A stretch of 64,000 bases of DNA from Streptococcus sp. SPS1. Its GTDB lineage: Bacteria; Bacillota; Bacilli; Lactobacillales; Streptococcaceae. The stretch lies in contig NZ_JAQFJG010000003.1 in NCBI RefSeq assembly GCF_030439915.1, positions 154,761-218,760 of the forward strand. Reading direction: 5' to 3'. Below are positions 38,055-48,479 of this stretch, piece by piece; position 1 is the first letter of the stretch; every line of letters starts with the position of its first letter. The notes beneath the pieces are model-generated. The model did no database searches, was not told the origin of the DNA, and worked only from the letters and a program-made list of their open reading frames with translations. The position numbers and the translations under genes are program-made.

Positions 38055-38915
38055 TTACTTGATTTTCTTAGCTAGCATGGTCGCAAAGCGTAGTTGAATG
38101 CGATTGCCATTTTCGTCACGACGGTGCAAATGGCCTGGATTCTCATTGTACTTGATCAATTCCCAATCCTTGTAGTATTCAGCCAATTCCCCTTCTTTCA
38201 ATGTGAATGGAAAGTTCACTGAGCAAGGATAATCCTCCGTGTCCATGGCACAGACGATAAGATTATAGCCACCAACAGTGGTTTTCTCCTGCATATTTTT
38301 GATAATTTCAGGAATGCGGTCTGCTTGTAGAAACATGAGAACAACAGTTGATACGATAAAATCATATTCTTGTTCAATGCTAGCTGAATTGATATCGTAA
38401 AGACCAACAGGCATGTCCAAATCTTCCTGCTCAACAATACTTTGCAAAATTTCAAGGGCCAGTTCATTTTGATCGACAGCTGTCACATCAAAACCTTGCT
38501 GGGCTAGAAAGAGTGCATTACGACCTTGACCACAGCCCAAATCCAAGGCTTTCCCTGGTTTTACTGTCTGCATAGCCTCTAGGACCTCTGAATGAACCGG
38601 ATTGGTATTGTATTTTTTAGGGAAATAATCCTCAGGTTTACAATAAAATTCCAAATACCATTCTACATCGTCTGTTACAGCCTCCACTCGGTGCCAAGCT
38701 TGTGGTTGTGCCATTGGATTGTCAGCCCCTGCTTCAAAGAGATGTTCAGCTAGAACCTCACCATCCTCTGTCAATTCAATAAACTTGAGAGTTCCTTTTA
38801 AAACAGTAATCTTGCCCCAAGTCCCAACCTTGGTATTGTGTTTCTGCTGAACAGCCTCTGGCATGGTTTCTTTAGTCCACAAAGGCATACGTTTATAGGC
38901 AACTAGTTTTTCCAT
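38055..38915 (-). CDS. tehB: TehB-like SAM-dependent methyltransferase with N-terminal cupin-like domain
   Basis: A 286-aa protein. Residues 1-95 form the DUF1971/cupin-like domain found at the N-terminus of long TehB proteins (AWHRVEAVTDDVEWYLEF). The rest is a class I methyltransferase with motif I ALDLGCGQGRNALFLA and post-I VTAVDQNE. TehB methylates tellurite and related oxyanions in enterobacteria; the physiological substrate in streptococci is unknown. I use the second ATG (38915, MEKLVAYKR) because GAGGA lies six bases before it; the first ATG (38921) overlaps the SD. It starts 14 bases after smpB. Confidence 0.88.
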   Translation of the reverse strand: MEKLVAYKRMPLWTKETMPEAVQQKHNTKVGTWGKITVLKGTLKFIELTEDGEVLAEHLFEAGADNPMAQPQAWHRVEAVTDDVEWYLEFYCKPEDYFPKKYNTNPVHSEVLEAMQTVKPGKALDLGCGQGRNALFLAQQGFDVTAVDQNELALEILQSIVEQEDLDMPVGLYDINSASIEQEYDFIVSTVVLMFLQADRIPEIIKNMQEKTTVGGYNLIVCAMDTEDYPCSVNFPFTLKEGELAEYYKDWELIKYNENPGHLHRRDENGNRIQLRFATMLAKKIK

Positions 38916-38929
38916 CTTCATTCCTCTTT

Positions 38930-39397
38930 TTATCGCTGATTAACAGCTTTCATAACACGCGCGATGTCACGGTTTTGTTCCCGTCGCTTGATTGACTCTC
39001 GTTTGTCGTAGTCATGCTTCCCTTTAGCTAGGCCTAAAAGGAGCTTGGCATAGCCATCTTTGATATAGACTTTAAGAGGAACCAGTGTCATTCCTGTTCC
39101 TTTAGTCTCTTGTTCTAATTTTTGGATTTGTTTCTTATGGAGCAGGAGTTTACGACGACGTTCTGGTTCCTGGTTCCAGATATTGCCCTCTTCGTAAGGA
39201 GCGATATGAACATTGCTCAACCAGACTTCTCCATTTTTTACTTGGGCAAAGCCATCCTTGAGATTGATTCGAGCTGCTCGTACACTCTTGATTTCAGTTC
39301 CAGTCAGGACCATCCCTGCCTCTAACGTATCTACGATAGTATAGTCGTGGCGCGCCTTTTTATTTTGTGCGACGACCTTTCCCTCGCCCTTTGCCAT
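38930..39397 (-). CDS. smpB: SsrA-binding protein SmpB
   Basis: A 155-aa tmRNA partner needed for trans-translation, the rescue of stalled ribosomes. The OB-fold core ([38 protein letters not shown]) and the basic C-terminal tail ([16 protein letters not shown]) are complete. It overlaps the 3' end of rnr by 38 bases, with AAAGGAG inside rnr. RNase R and SmpB act together in the tmRNA quality-control pathway, so the overlap has functional sense. Confidence 0.97.
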
Positions 39398-41714
39398 GCT
39401 TGGCTCCTTTCTTAGCTACTTCCTTGTAAAAAGGTTTCTTGCCCTTTTTCTTCTTGTCTTTTTGTAAATGCTTGCGCTTATCATTTGAGCGTCCTGATTT
39501 TCTCTTATCTTCCTTCTTAGCTGAACGACGACTTGAACCACGCCCTCTGTCACTGCAGTTAGACTGTTTTAAGCCTTTTTCAATGACATCAAACTCACTA
39601 GGTACGAATGAAAAATCAATCTCTCCAGTCATTTTATCCGCTCTTTCAACTCGGATACGGATTTGCTGACCTACACGGAAGGTTGTTCCTGATTTCTCCC
39701 CACGAAGAGTCAAATCACGTTCGTTGAAATGGTAGAACTCAGGCAAATTGGTGATGTGAATCAAGCCTTCAACCGTATTTGGCAATTCGACAAAGAGACC
39801 GAATTTAACGATGCTAGACACAACCGCATCGTACTCTTCGCCCACGTATTCTTCCATATACTCAGCCTTTTTCATGGCTTCGACTTCACGCTCAGCCTCG
39901 ATGGCACGGCGTTCACGGTTTGAGGACTGGGTCGCAATCTCTGGGATCACTTGCTCAAAATGCTCTGCTATTTCCTTAGAACGGCCGTAATCCCGAATCA
40001 TACGGTGAACAAGAAGGTCTGGATAACGACGAATCGGGCTGGTAAAGTGAGTGTAATAATCAGCCGCTAGTCCATAGTGGCCGTGATTGTGCTCCGAATA
40101 GCGAGCCTGCTGCATAGAGCGAAGAAGCATCATGGACAATACATCTGCATAAGGTTCTCCCTCAACAGCACGCATGATGTCTTGAAGTGCCTCCTGGCTA
40201 ATCTCACTGGCAGTCCCATAAATGCACAAACCAAAACTCGAAGCATAATCAATAAACTTCTGAACCTTTTCAGCTTTAGGCTCCTCGTGAATTCGATAGA
40301 TAAAAGGCAAATCCAGCTTGCTAAAATGCTCAGCCACTGTTTCGTTGGCCATCAACATGAAGGACTCAATCATGCGCTCGGCAACACCACGCTGACGAAG
40401 AACGATATCAACGGGTTTGCCTTGCTTATCCACTAAAATCTTAGCTTCATTGGTATCAAAATTGAGGGCTCCACGTTTCACACGCATGTTTTCTAGAGTT
40501 TCATGGAGCTTAGCCATAAGTTCAATACTTAGAACAATTTTCTGATATTCTTGTCTCTTTTCCTTGTCTCCAGCTAGGATATCATTGACATCACTGTAGG
40601 TCATACGGAAGCTAGTCTTGATAACTGTTTGTGTAATGGAATAGTTGACCACACGACCATGTTTATCAATCTCCATAATGGCAGACTGGGTTAGGCGGTC
40701 AACTTGAGGATTGAGAGAGCAGATGCCATTTGATAGTCGTTCTGGAAGCATTGGAACCACACGGTCAGTCACATAGACAGAAGTTGCGCGGTTAAGGGCT
40801 TCCTTATCAAGGGCAGAGCCCTCGGTCACATAGTAGGAAACGTCTGCGATGTGAACTCCAAGCTCCAAATTCCCATTTTTTAAAGCCTTGATATGCACCG
40901 CATCATCCAAGTCTTTGGCGTCAGCACCGTCAATGGTAAAGGTAACCTCATCTCTCAAGTCCAGACGGCCCTCCATATCCTTTTGAGATGGAGCATCAGG
41001 CACACTTTCTGCTTCCTTAACAACAGCCTCTGGAAATTCTGAGACAATGTCCATAGATTCCAAAACCTCAAGAACATCAATTCCGACATCCGTTGAATGC
41101 CCAACCACATCTAGTACACTCGCGACAAAGAAATCATGTTTCTTACTTGGGTATTTGTCGATAAAAACCTTAAGAACTTCTGTTCCCTCTAGTTTTAGAG
41201 CTGGTTTCTTAACGTAAATCGGTTGGTTGATTTTCTGATTTTTTGAACGGATGTAACCAGCATACTTAGGTTTTTCCTGATCTAGAACGATTTGGCCGAC
41301 AACTGTTGTCAAGCTGTGTTCTAATATATCAATAATTTTGGCTTCGGCTGCTGTTCCTTTATTTCGGTCAGCGACTTTCTTAATCACGACCTCAACGGTA
41401 TCACCATCAATAGCATAGTTGACATCGTTTTTTCCTACAAAAAGGTCGTCCTCCTCGCCTTCTAGGCTGACAAAACCAAAGCCATTTTTATGGGCATGAA
41501 AAATCCCCTTGAGGGTAATCTCATGTTTTTTCTTAATTTCTAATGTCAGACTACCGTCTTCTTCAAAGCGTATCTGGTGCTTTCTTTCCATTAAGGACAA
41601 GGTTTTAATCAACTCACGAAAATCCTTGGAACCGTCTTTTTCCAAAGCCTGAGCCAAATCATTGACAGTCACCTTTCCCTTGTCTTGTAAATATTCTTTT
41701 ATTCTATCTTTCAT
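39360..41714 (-). CDS. rnr: Ribonuclease R (RNB-family 3'-5' exoribonuclease)
   Basis: A 784-aa exonuclease that degrades structured RNA and tmRNA-tagged messages. The order is winged-helix/cold-shock domains (1-220), the RNB catalytic core with [20 protein letters not shown] (the Asp cluster that binds Mg) and the C-terminal S1 domain ([19 protein letters not shown]). A very basic tail follows ([21 protein letters not shown] region) that assists unwinding. It is downstream of secG, separated by a hairpin terminator, in the order secG-rnr-smpB conserved across Firmicutes. Confidence 0.96.
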
Positions 41715-41775
41715 ATTTTCTTTCTAGATTTTTTTATTTTCTTTTACTGTAAAACCTTCTCAAATATCTTTTAAA

Positions 41776-41806
41776 AATAAAAAGAGGCAAAGACCTAGTC
41801 CTGCCC
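41776..41806 (-). terminator. Terminator-like hairpin between secG and rnr
   Basis: Minus-strand GGGCA ... TGCCTC outer pairs with an inner GAC/GTC, then TTTTTATTTTT. It is interrupted by bulges, so it is probably partial attenuation rather than full stop. Confidence 0.5.
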
Positions 41807-41815
41807 ATTATTTTC

Positions 41816-42049
41816 TTATCTACTTGATAATACCGTCAATGCTAAGGCAATGGCTAGCCAGAAAAAGACTAAAATCCCTGTCAAACGCTGCATTACAGCT
41901 TCAAAACCGCGTGCTTTACTGCGTTCAAACAAATCACCTGAGCTGGCATCAAATACATTGCTGGATTGGTTTTTGGTTGGTTGCATGAAAATCGCAATCA
42001 CAATCACAACAGATAATACTAATAAAATGGTTAATAATAGGTTATACAT
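41816..42049 (-). CDS. secG: Preprotein translocase subunit SecG
   Basis: A 77-aa auxiliary subunit of SecYEG. Two hydrophobic helices (1-23 and about 52-75) flank the cytosolic loop with the family residues NVFDASSGDLFERSKARGFE. Length is typical for Gram-positive SecG. AAGGAG precedes the ATG, 39 bases after the rpmG stop. Confidence 0.93.
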   Translation of the reverse strand: MYNLLLTILLVLSVVIVIAIFMQPTKNQSSNVFDASSGDLFERSKARGFEAVMQRLTGILVFFWLAIALALTVLSSR

Positions 42050-42088
42050 ATCAAACTCCTTAAAATCCCTATTATTTTACCATAAAAT

Positions 42089-42238
42089 CTACTTAGATTC
42101 AAGATGTAGGGTTACTTTTCTTTCCTTGGGACAATACTTTAAAACCTCAATCTTGTCTGGATGGGTTTTTGAATTTTTACTGGTTAGGTAATTGATACTG
42201 CCACAAGAGGAGCATTTGAGATTAATTTTTACTCGCAC
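42089..42238 (-). CDS. rpmG: Ribosomal protein L33 (bL33), 49-50 aa, GTG start
   Basis: The frame from GTG 42238 reads [20 protein letters not shown] and ends KVTLHLESK, a complete bL33. The first zinc knuckle pair (CSSC) is kept, but the second is reduced to one Cys (YCPKE), so zinc binding is probably lost and this is a C-minus type paralogue. The GTG overlaps the pmrA stop by one base (TAGTG), with AAGGA six bases upstream, so it is translationally coupled. secG follows 39 bases later, as in pneumococcus. Confidence 0.9.
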
Positions 42239-43437
42239 TAGATTTCCTTTACTTTTAATAATGTTCGAAATTGAAGCAGGTTAAAGAGGCAACTAAAGGC
42301 AACACAAAGGCTTGTCGCATAAAAGACAGCATGGTAGCCAAATTGACCTGCTACTGCAGAACCTGCCATGGGACCAACGACACCTCCCAGATAAAAGAAT
42401 ACCTGATTGAAGGCAAAGACCCTCGAAATACCAGCTTTGGGCGTCATCTTGCTGAGAAGAGCATTAACTCCGGGAATCAAGGCACCGGTTCCCAATCCAA
42501 AGAGGAAACGATAGAGTCCTAGTTGAAGGGGGCTAGAGGCATTGGCACAGAGGAGATAGATGATGACTGAATAAAACTGGGCTACAACCAAGAGGCGATG
42601 GTTGCCCACCTTGTCACCTAGCTTGCCCATAACTCCTGCACTCATCATACTGGAAAAGCCCATACTGGATACAATCAAACCAGACACAAAGAGAAGATTT
42701 TCCGTCTGACCTAAGTCGCGCACATAAAGTGCTAAAATAGGGCCAATCGATTGGGCTGAAAATTGGATGACAAAACTGGTTAGAAAGAGGTTGACCAAGA
42801 GATAGGGATATTTAACTGATGTAAATAATTCCTTTGTTGGAATGGCCTTTTCCTTGGCTACTGGTTGAAAATCTTCCTTAATAAAGCAAATAGTTAAAAC
42901 AGCAGCTAAGAATAGAAAACTACCAACTAGTAAGAAAACAGTACGAATGCCAAATAATTCTGCAATAAATCCCCCGATAAAGGGACCAGTTAGAGTACCT
43001 GCAACTACGCCTGTAGACAAAGTACCTAAGGCAGAGCCTGATTTTTCCTTGGGAACCTGACTGGCTATCAAGGCAGTTGCATTAGGAACAAATCCTGCAA
43101 ATACACCGTTTAATAAACGAAGAAAGATTAACCAATAAATATTTGGCACAAAGGCCAAGCCTCCCATAGTGATAGTCATGGCAAGCCCAGCCCGAATCAT
43201 CATGGGTTTTCGACCGTATTTGTCAGCAAGGATACCCCAGATAGGAGAAAAGAGCGCCGCGGAAATAGCAGAGACAGAAATAGCTAAACCTGCAAAAAAA
43301 GCAACTTGCTCTCCCCCTACACCCAAACTTTCCACAAAGATGGGCATAAAAGGCACAACTAAGGAAATACTGGCTCCTGTCAGAAAATTACCAAACCAGG
43401 CAATGCGCAGATTATCCTTCCAGTTAATCTCTGTCAT
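42238..43437 (-). CDS. pmrA: MFS multidrug efflux transporter PmrA
   Basis: A 399-aa major-facilitator with 12 hydrophobic segments. Motif A ([13 protein letters not shown]) follows TM2, and motif C (GPFIGGF, drug/H+ antiporter) lies in TM5. Pneumococcal PmrA exports fluoroquinolones such as norfloxacin and ethidium (established for that protein). ATG 43437 (MTEINWKDN) follows GGAGG at eight bases; the frame is open to 43497 but overlaps coaE. It overlaps coaE by 14 bases and rpmG by one, in a compact operon. Confidence 0.93.
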
Positions 43438-44029
43438 CTTGCTTACCTCCCTCAAGAAGGGAGAACACCTGAGTAAGAAGCTGGTCCTGATTCCCATTGT
43501 TGTTTAAAACATGGCTGGCCAAATCTTTCTTTTTCTCTAAAGGCCACTGGGCTGCCAGACGAGATTCAGCTTCATCTTTGGACAACTGGTCCCTTTTCAT
43601 TAAGCGTTCTACTTGGACATCTCGGTCCACATAGACCAACCAAGTCTCATCAAACCAAGAGACGTAGTCCTGCTCAAAAAGTAGGGGAATATCCATGAAG
43701 AAAATCTCTTCTGTCTGAGCCAATTGGTCTCTTAATGTAGCTAGTTCCTTACGGATAATCTTTCCTTGGATTTGCTTAGACCATTCTCGTTCTTCAGGAT
43801 TTGAAAAGATAAGACTAGCTAGGATAGGGCGATTAAGTTCTCCGTTTTCAAGGATGATTTCTTGCCCAAAATGCTGGACTAGAGCCTGAAACAAACGACC
43901 ACCAGGTTTCTGTAGTTGGTGGACGACTGCGTCGGCATCAACCGCTTGAAAACCTTGCTTTCTTAGAAAATTTGTCACGGTTGACTTACCAGAGGCAATT
44001 CCTCCAGTGATTCCAATGATTTTTCCCAT
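43424..44029 (-). CDS. coaE: Dephospho-CoA kinase
   Basis: A 201-aa enzyme catalysing the last step of CoA synthesis, ATP-dependent 3'-phosphorylation of dephospho-CoA. The P-loop GGIASGKST is at 8-16, and the lid region includes DRDVQVERLMKRD. ATG 44029 overlaps the mutM stop (TGATG), with GGAGG at five bases; the open frame to 44056 lies inside mutM. The order mutM-coaE is widely conserved in Firmicutes. Confidence 0.96.
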   Translation of the reverse strand: MGKIIGITGGIASGKSTVTNFLRKQGFQAVDADAVVHQLQKPGGRLFQALVQHFGQEIILENGELNRPILASLIFSNPEEREWSKQIQGKIIRKELATLRDQLAQTEEIFFMDIPLLFEQDYVSWFDETWLVYVDRDVQVERLMKRDQLSKDEAESRLAAQWPLEKKKDLASHVLNNNGNQDQLLTQVFSLLEGGKQDDRD

Positions 44030-44853
44030 CAATTCCTCCTTTGGCAATGAGGACAAAAGTGGGTTCCACGTCCACCTAGTTGGATTTTCTCAATGATGGT
44101 ACCACAACATGAACATTCTTGACCAGCCTTGTCATAGACTTGATGAAAATCCTGCATAGTTCCATCTTCCCCAAAGGCATTGGTATAGGTCCGAATGGTG
44201 GAACCACCTTTTTCAACAGCCTGTCCCAATACAGCAATGGTCTGGTCATGAATGGCAGTCACTTCTGCTGCTGTCAAAGTCTGGGAAGGTCTAGCCGGAT
44301 GAACCTGAGCTCGCCAGAGAACCTCATCCACATAGATATTGCCAAGTCCAGCTACCAAAGTCTGGTCCAAAAGATGGGATTTGATAGGCTTTTTAGACTT
44401 GGATAGGGCAGATTGAAAGACCTGTAAATCAAAGTCTTGTTCGCTTGGTTCAGGACCTAATTTTTTAGAAATAAAGTAGGCGTCTAAAAGGTCAGGAGCC
44501 AAGAGTTCCATAGTACCAAACTTGCGAACATCCTCATAAACAAGCGTGCCACCATCCTCAAATTGGAAGAAAACATGGGCATGCTTGCGTTCAGGTGCTT
44601 GGTCTGGATAGTAAAAATACTTACCCTCCATCCGTAGATGGGAAATCAAGACCTTGTTTGTCAGGCAGAAAAGCAAATATTTTCCACGACGTCCCATTGA
44701 CTCAACAATCTGATCAGGCACTTCCTTTTGAAACTCGTCCAAATCTGTCTTAATCATCTTGGGATAGCAAATTTCTACACTCGAAATCTTCTTTCCCAAA
44801 ATCAATTTTTCTAAGCCACGACGAACGGTTTCAACCTCAGGTAATTCAGGCAT
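44029..44853 (-). CDS. mutM: Formamidopyrimidine-DNA glycosylase (Fpg/MutM)
   Basis: A 274-aa base-excision repair enzyme that removes 8-oxoguanine and formamidopyrimidines. The N-terminus [14 protein letters not shown] supplies the catalytic Pro2 and Glu3. The H2TH region and the C-terminal zinc finger (CSCCG ... HFCPHCQ) are complete. ATG 44853 is fixed by the invariant PELPE and by AGGAGG before it. It starts 48 bases after era, with a terminator-like hairpin in the gap, and overlaps coaE. Relevant to hydrogen-peroxide-producing streptococci (inference). Confidence 0.97.
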   Translation of the reverse strand: MPELPEVETVRRGLEKLILGKKISSVEICYPKMIKTDLDEFQKEVPDQIVESMGRRGKYLLFCLTNKVLISHLRMEGKYFYYPDQAPERKHAHVFFQFEDGGTLVYEDVRKFGTMELLAPDLLDAYFISKKLGPEPSEQDFDLQVFQSALSKSKKPIKSHLLDQTLVAGLGNIYVDEVLWRAQVHPARPSQTLTAAEVTAIHDQTIAVLGQAVEKGGSTIRTYTNAFGEDGTMQDFHQVYDKAGQECSCCGTIIEKIQLGGRGTHFCPHCQRRN

Positions 44854-44868
44854 AAGTCCTCCTTCTGT

Positions 44869-44899
44869 AAAAACAAGAAGCAGGCATGAGCCCACCTCT
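44869..44899 (-). terminator. Terminator-like hairpin between era and mutM
   Basis: Minus-strand stem of about ten pairs (three G-U), AGAGGTGGGC/GCCTGCTTCT with TCAT loop, followed by TGTTTTT. It begins right after the era stop and ends next to the mutM SD. Confidence 0.5.
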
Positions 44900-44901
44900 A
44901 C

Positions 44902-45801
44902 TTAGTATTCTTTTTCATTATAGCCAAAGTCAGCCAAATCTAACTTTTTATCGCGCCAGTTTTTCTTGACCTTGACCCAAGTTTCTAGGAAAACCTTGTC
45001 CCCTAGCATGAGTTCGATATCACGACGGGCCATAGTCCCAATTTTCTTGAGCATGGTACCACCTTTACCAATGACAATCCCTTTTTGGCTATCACGTTCG
45101 ACCATGATGGTTGCTCGAATATGAACCTTGTCTGTATCCTCGTCTCGTTTCATAGAGTCCACCACTACAGCAACTGAGTGAGGAATCTCTTCACGAGTTA
45201 GGTGTAAGACTTTCTCACGAACCATTTCTGAAACCAAAAAACGTTCTGGATGGTCTGTGATTTGATCAGACGGGAAATATTGGAAACCTTCGTCCAGATT
45301 TTCACTCAAAATATCCACTAGACGAGAAACGTTATTCCCTTGAAGAGCTGAGATTGGAACGATTTCCTTAAAGTCCATTTGATTACGAAAATCATCAATC
45401 TGAGACAAAAGCTGGTCTGGGTGAACCTTATCGATTTTATTCACCACCAAAATCACAGGAACCTTGGCAGCCTTGAGGCGTTCGATAATCATATCGTCCC
45501 CTTTGCCACGCGCTTCATCAGCAGGCACCATGAAAAGAACGGTATCCACTTCGCGAAGGGTACTGTAGGCAGATTCTACCATGAAATCTCCAAGGGCAGT
45601 TTTAGGCTTGTGAATCCCTGGTGTATCGATAAAGACAATCTGCTCCTTATCAGTCGTGTAAATTCCCATGATTTTGTTGCGCGTTGTCTGCGCCTTGTCA
45701 CTCATGATGGCAATCTTTTGCCCCATAACGTGATTTAAAAAAGTTGACTTCCCAACATTGGGACGTCCTAAAATGGCTACAAAGCCTGATTTAAAAGTCA
45801 T
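44902..45801 (-). CDS. era: GTPase Era
   Basis: A 299-aa GTPase that binds the 3' end of 16S rRNA and couples 30S maturation to growth. G1 [10 protein letters not shown]3 DTPG and G4 NKID are present. The C-terminal KH domain has [15 protein letters not shown]. The start reads [12 protein letters not shown], with AGAGG upstream. Its gene follows dgkA by 16 bases. YbeY, the next-but-one gene upstream, also acts on 16S rRNA, so the ybeY-dgkA-era cluster partly links by function. Confidence 0.97.
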   Translation of the reverse strand: MTFKSGFVAILGRPNVGKSTFLNHVMGQKIAIMSDKAQTTRNKIMGIYTTDKEQIVFIDTPGIHKPKTALGDFMVESAYSTLREVDTVLFMVPADEARGKGDDMIIERLKAAKVPVILVVNKIDKVHPDQLLSQIDDFRNQMDFKEIVPISALQGNNVSRLVDILSENLDEGFQYFPSDQITDHPERFLVSEMVREKVLHLTREEIPHSVAVVVDSMKRDEDTDKVHIRATIMVERDSQKGIVIGKGGTMLKKIGTMARRDIELMLGDKVFLETWVKVKKNWRDKKLDLADFGYNEKEY

Positions 45802-45817
45802 AATTTCCTCTTACTGT

Positions 45818-46213
45818 TTAAAATATTAAATCCCAGATTCGTGGGAGAAAAATCAATGCGCCTGTTAAGGCTGCGAAAAGAGAGATCACTAATACCGCGC
45901 CAGCCGCCATATCCTTGGCATTTTTAGCCAGCATGGAAAAGTGATAGTGACTGGCCAAATCCACCACATTTTCGATAGCAGAATTGATAATCTCAAAAGC
46001 TACCACCAAGAAAATGCTCAATAGGAGAAAGAGCCATTCGATTCGTGACACCTGAAAAACAAAACCTGCAAGGATGACTACTAGAGCCGTCACGGCATGT
46101 TTTCGCATATTTCGTTCTTCCTTGATGGCAGTAAAAATTCCTGTGATGGCAAATTCTAAACTAGATATCAGGTCACGATTTTTCCATTTTCGTTTATTGT
46201 CTTGTGAGTCCAT
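45818..46213 (-). CDS. dgkA: Diacylglycerol/undecaprenol kinase family protein
   Basis: A 131-aa three-helix membrane kinase. In Gram-positives this family phosphorylates undecaprenol to recycle the wall lipid carrier. The signature [34 protein letters not shown] contains the catalytic Glu/Asn set (the residues are spread over 70-105). Three hydrophobic helices follow a basic amphipathic N-terminus. The ATG lies inside ybeY (20-base overlap) without a strong SD, so translation is probably coupled. era follows. Confidence 0.92.
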   Translation of the reverse strand: MDSQDNKRKWKNRDLISSLEFAITGIFTAIKEERNMRKHAVTALVVILAGFVFQVSRIEWLFLLLSIFLVVAFEIINSAIENVVDLASHYHFSMLAKNAKDMAAGAVLVISLFAALTGALIFLPRIWDLIF

Positions 46214-46691
46214 AGGCTGTCAAAATTTCTTCTTGTAAACCGAACATCTCCGCTTCTTCTTCCGGAGTGTAGTGATCATAGCCGTTAATATGTAAAAAGC
46301 CGTGTACTGCCAAGAAGCCCATCTCACGCTCAAAGCTATGGCCATATTCCTCGGCCTGCTCATGAGCCTTATCAATAGAGATGAACAATTCCCCAATATA
46401 GGCATCAAACTCAGACATCATCTCTGCCAATTCCGGATTTTCAAGCAAATCTTCCTCGTCAAAGGCAATTTCCAACTCTGGTTTATACTCAAGGCTAATA
46501 ACATCTGTCGGACGATCTGTGTCACGGTACTCCAGATTGAGTTCATGACTACGTTCATTAGTCACAAAGGTAACTGCCATCTCCTTGTCTTCTTTTCCTA
46601 ATTTTTGGGCTGCAAATTCCAAAATTTCTTGGGTTTGTTGCAACATTTCTTTTGAAACTTGACCAGTTTCATCTACCATTTCAATATACAT
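46194..46691 (-). CDS. ybeY: Endoribonuclease YbeY, rRNA maturation factor
   Basis: A 165-aa zinc-dependent RNase involved in 16S rRNA 3'-end processing. The metal motif [11 protein letters not shown] (HxxxHxxxxDH) is intact near residue 130. ATG 46691 gives the known N-terminus [10 protein letters not shown]; a second ATG four codons later is possible. The promoter TGGTATAAT lies about 40 bases upstream. It is the first gene of a long same-strand block down to tehB. Confidence 0.95.
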   Translation of the reverse strand: MYIEMVDETGQVSKEMLQQTQEILEFAAQKLGKEDKEMAVTFVTNERSHELNLEYRDTDRPTDVISLEYKPELEIAFDEEDLLENPELAEMMSEFDAYIGELFISIDKAHEQAEEYGHSFEREMGFLAVHGFLHINGYDHYTPEEEAEMFGLQEEILTAYGLTRQ

Positions 46692-46730
46692 GTGCTTCTC
46701 GTTTCTCTTTACTTGGCTTTATTATACCAC

Positions 46731-46736
46731 ATTTCC
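46731..46736 (-). promoter_or_regulatory. Extended -10 promoter of the ybeY operon
   Basis: Minus-strand TGGTATAAT, 39 bases before the ybeY ATG, in the gap shared with the divergent rqcH promoter. Confidence 0.6.
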
Positions 46737-46759
46737 ATGATTTTATTCTACCTTTTTGA

Positions 46760-46765
46760 TATAAT
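46760..46765 (+). promoter_or_regulatory. Extended -10 promoter of rqcH
   Basis: TGATATAAT lies 30 bases before the rqcH ATG. An ATG at 46769 begins an in-frame extension (MEYNHKERT) only three bases after this -10, so it cannot be used from this promoter. Confidence 0.6.
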
Positions 46766-46795
46766 ACTATGGAATACAATCACAAGGAGAGAACG

Positions 46796-48451
46796 ATGTC
46801 ATTTGACGGATTTTTTTTACACCATATGGTTGAGGAATTGCGAAGAGAGTTAGTGAACGGTCGCATCCAGAAAATCAATCAACCTTTTGAACAAGAGTTG
46901 GTCTTGCAAATCCGTAGCAATCGCCAAAGTCATCGCCTGCTCCTTTCTGCACATCCAGTTTTTGGACGCATTCAGCTGACCCAAACAACTTTTGAAAATC
47001 CAGCCCAACCCTCTACCTTTATCATGGTTTTGAGAAAATATTTGCAGGGTGCCCTGATTGAGTCGATCGAGCAAGTGGAAAATGACCGTATTGTGGAAAT
47101 GACAGTTTCCAATAAAAACGAGATTGGAGACCATATTCAGGCAACATTGATTATCGAAATCATGGGAAAACACAGTAATATTCTACTAGTCGATAAAAGT
47201 AGTCATAAAATCCTCGAAGTTATCAAACACGTCGGCTTTTCACAAAATAGCTACCGTACCTTGCTTCCTGGATCGACCTACATAGCTCCGCCAAGTACGG
47301 AATCTCTCAATCCTTTTACGATCAAGGACGATAAACTCTTTGAAATCCTACAAACACAGGAAACGACAGCTAAAGACCTTCAAAGCCTCTTTCAAGGTCT
47401 GGGACGTGATACGGCAAATGAATTGGAAAGGATACTGGTTAGTAAAAAACTTTCCACTTTCCGAAACTTTTTCAGTCAAGAAACCAAGCCCTGCTTGACA
47501 GAGACTTCCTTCAGTCCAGTTCCTTTTGCAAATCAGGTGGGAGAGCCTTTTGCCAGTCTTTCTGATTTGCTGGACACCTACTATAAGGACAAGGCTGAGC
47601 GCGACCGCGTCAAACAACAAGCCAGTGAACTCATTCGCCGTGTTGAAAATGAACTGCAGAAAAATCGACATAAGCTGAAAAAACAAGAAAAAGAATTACT
47701 GGCGACAGACAATGCTGAAGAATTTCGCCAAAAAGGGGAATTGCTAACAACCTTCCTCCATCAAGTGCCTAACGACCAAGACCAGGTTATCCTGGACAAC
47801 TACTACACCAACCAACCTATCACGATTGCTCTTGATAAGGCCTTGACTCCCAACCAGAATGCCCAACGCTATTTTAAACGGTATCAGAAACTCAAAGAAG
47901 CTGTCAAATACTTGACTGATCTGATTGAGGAAAACAAGGCAACCATTCTCTATCTGGAAAGTGTAGAAACCGTCCTCAACCAAGCTGGACTGGAAGAAAT
48001 CGCTGAAATCCGTGAAGAATTGATTCAAACTGGCTTTATCCGCAGAAGACAACGGGAGAAAATCCAGAAACGCAAAAAACCAGAACAGTATCTGGCCAGT
48101 GATGGTAAAACCATCATCTATGTCGGTCGAAACAATCTTCAAAATGAGGAATTGACCTTTAAAATGGCCCGCAAGGAGGAACTTTGGTTCCATGCCAAGG
48201 ACATTCCTGGAAGCCACGTTGTCATCTCAGGAAATCTTGACCCATCTGATGAAGTCAAGACAGACGCAGCAGAGCTGGCCGCCTACTTCTCTCAAGGTCG
48301 CCTGTCAAATCTGGTTCAGGTGGATATGATTGAAGTCAAGAAACTCAATAAACCAACTGGTGGAAAACCCGGCTTTGTCACTTACACAGGGCAAAAGACC
48401 CTCCGTGTCACACCAGATCCAGAAAAAATCGCATCCATGAAAAAATCCTGA
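46796..48451 (+). CDS. rqcH: RqcH (NFACT family) ribosome quality-control factor, known as PavA
   Basis: A 551-aa protein of the NFACT family. RqcH binds stalled 50S-peptidyl-tRNA and adds C-terminal alanine tails. The pneumococcal homologue was described first as the fibronectin-binding surface protein PavA, although it has no signal peptide or LPXTG. The N-terminal NFACT-N lobe (MSFDGFFLHHMVEEL), helix-hairpin-helix, long coiled-coil (about 280-420) and NFACT-R domain (ELWFHAKDIPGSHVVI) are in order. AAGGAG before ATG 46796 decides the start. It is monocistronic. Confidence 0.94.
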   Translation: MSFDGFFLHHMVEELRRELVNGRIQKINQPFEQELVLQIRSNRQSHRLLLSAHPVFGRIQLTQTTFENPAQPSTFIMVLRKYLQGALIESIEQVENDRIVEMTVSNKNEIGDHIQATLIIEIMGKHSNILLVDKSSHKILEVIKHVGFSQNSYRTLLPGSTYIAPPSTESLNPFTIKDDKLFEILQTQETTAKDLQSLFQGLGRDTANELERILVSKKLSTFRNFFSQETKPCLTETSFSPVPFANQVGEPFASLSDLLDTYYKDKAERDRVKQQASELIRRVENELQKNRHKLKKQEKELLATDNAEEFRQKGELLTTFLHQVPNDQDQVILDNYYTNQPITIALDKALTPNQNAQRYFKRYQKLKEAVKYLTDLIEENKATILYLESVETVLNQAGLEEIAEIREELIQTGFIRRRQREKIQKRKKPEQYLASDGKTIIYVGRNNLQNEELTFKMARKEELWFHAKDIPGSHVVISGNLDPSDEVKTDAAELAAYFSQGRLSNLVQVDMIEVKKLNKPTGGKPGFVTYTGQKTLRVTPDPEKIASMKKS

Positions 48452-48475
48452 TTTTACTTGAAATCAGGATTTTTA
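48441..48475 (+). terminator. Rho-independent terminator of rqcH
   Basis: A 13-bp stem AAAATCCTGATTT/AAATCAGGATTTT with a six-base loop and a T-run. The stop codon lies inside the left arm. Confidence 0.9.
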
Positions 48476-48479
48476 ACTT

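Noticed and set aside
46769..46795. Nine-codon N-terminal extension of rqcH (MEYNHKERT)
   Set aside because: Its ATG is three bases after the -10 hexamer, and AAGGAG inside it serves the downstream ATG at 46796, which gives the family N-terminus.
47744..48217. 157-codon minus-strand frame opposite rqcH
   Set aside because: Hydrophobic, low-complexity product typical of antisense to a charged coiled coil; no SD.
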